This document shows, one piece after another, positions 21,128 through 21,320 of a stretch of 21,320 nucleotides of DNA. Source of the stretch: an uncultured Prevotella sp. (GTDB lineage Bacteria > Bacteroidota > Bacteroidia > Bacteroidales > Bacteroidaceae). The position numbers and the translations under genes were made by a program. The stretch's first letter is position 1; each line of letters opens with the position of its first letter. The notes below the pieces were generated by a model. It did not search any database. It saw nothing but the letters and a program-made list of their open reading frames with translations, and had not been told where the DNA came from. The stretch covers positions 1-21,320 of the forward strand of contig URJQ01000043.1 in assembly GCA_900548195.1 (NCBI GenBank). The letters are read 5' to 3'.

Positions 21128-21320
21128 TTAGATTCCCCAAAGTCCGTGGAGGTTGCAGTATTCGCGTGCTGTAACCTCTTTTGCGTCAGTATGGAAGATG
21201 GCTATTGACTTCTCGCCAGGCTTTAGTTCGTGGCGCAGGACGTCGGTAGGGGTGAGGAGTTCTATCCACTGGATGTAATGCTCAGGAAGCATAGGATGCT
21301 CCACGCTTCCTACGGTCACG
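21128..21320 (-). CDS. Superoxide reductase (desulfoferrodoxin family), C-terminal part
   Basis: Only the last 63 or so residues are in the window; the gene runs off the right edge. The fragment [20 protein letters not shown] through [19 protein letters not shown] sequence (here [15 protein letters not shown]) matches the iron-binding domain of superoxide reductases. Visible ligands of the catalytic iron are the His residues in EHPM/EHYI and the Cys-His pair in CNLHGLW. The enzyme reduces superoxide to hydrogen peroxide without making oxygen, suiting an anaerobe. Whether the protein also has an N-terminal rubredoxin-like iron domain cannot be seen. Confidence 0.9.
   Translation of the reverse strand, partial: VTVGSVEHPMLPEHYIQWIELLTPTDVLRHELKPGEKSIAIFHTDAKEVTAREYCNLHGLWGI

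Overview
The window looks like chromosomal DNA of a Prevotella-like member of the Bacteroidales. The evidence is protein-level resemblance to that order, the gene order DUF177-rpmF-fabH-era-der, A-rich translation start regions with little Shine-Dalgarno signal, and several promoters of the Bacteroidetes type (TTTG, 19-20 bp, TAnnTTTG). No rRNA, tRNA or CRISPR array was seen.

Layout. Positions 1-1590 are accessory: no gene in the first 327 bases but direct repeats and hairpins, a small membrane protein, a membrane-anchored protein of unknown function on the minus strand, and a frameshifted remnant of an IS1380-type transposase. Positions 1593-7015 (minus strand) hold mutS2 and an upstream PMCA-type calcium P-type ATPase. 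Positions 7245-11668 (plus strand) are a housekeeping block: DUF177/YceD protein, ribosomal protein bL32, FabH, then the GTPases Era and Der. Positions 11786-16097 (plus strand) hold a small lipoprotein and a three-gene uronate-related set: an exported DUF4861 protein, an orphan GatC-type PTS permease (EIIC), and a KduI isomerase with a signal peptide. Positions 16373-17740 (minus strand) are two deoxynucleoside kinase paralogues. Positions 18016-19583 (plus strand) hold a glutathione-peroxidase-fold protein without its catalytic residues, followed by thioredoxin reductase. Then come rpmE2 (bL31 type B, minus), a uridine kinase (plus), and the C-terminal end of a superoxide reductase (minus) running off the right edge.

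The most interesting functional unit is DUF4861-GatC-KduI. Two of its products carry export signals and the third is a permease from a family that normally needs EIIA/EIIB partners, none of which are visible. This suggests that 5-keto-4-deoxyuronate is isomerised in the periplasm before uptake by a PTS-derived carrier working without phosphorylation. The second is the peroxidase-like protein, in which the peroxidatic Cys, the other two family Cys positions and the Trp-Asn pair are all replaced.

The intergenic DNA is also unusual. Many gaps contain inverted repeats built from short words repeated in tandem, with a different word at each locus but matching arms within a locus. At least four dispersed elements occur in two or more copies within this window.
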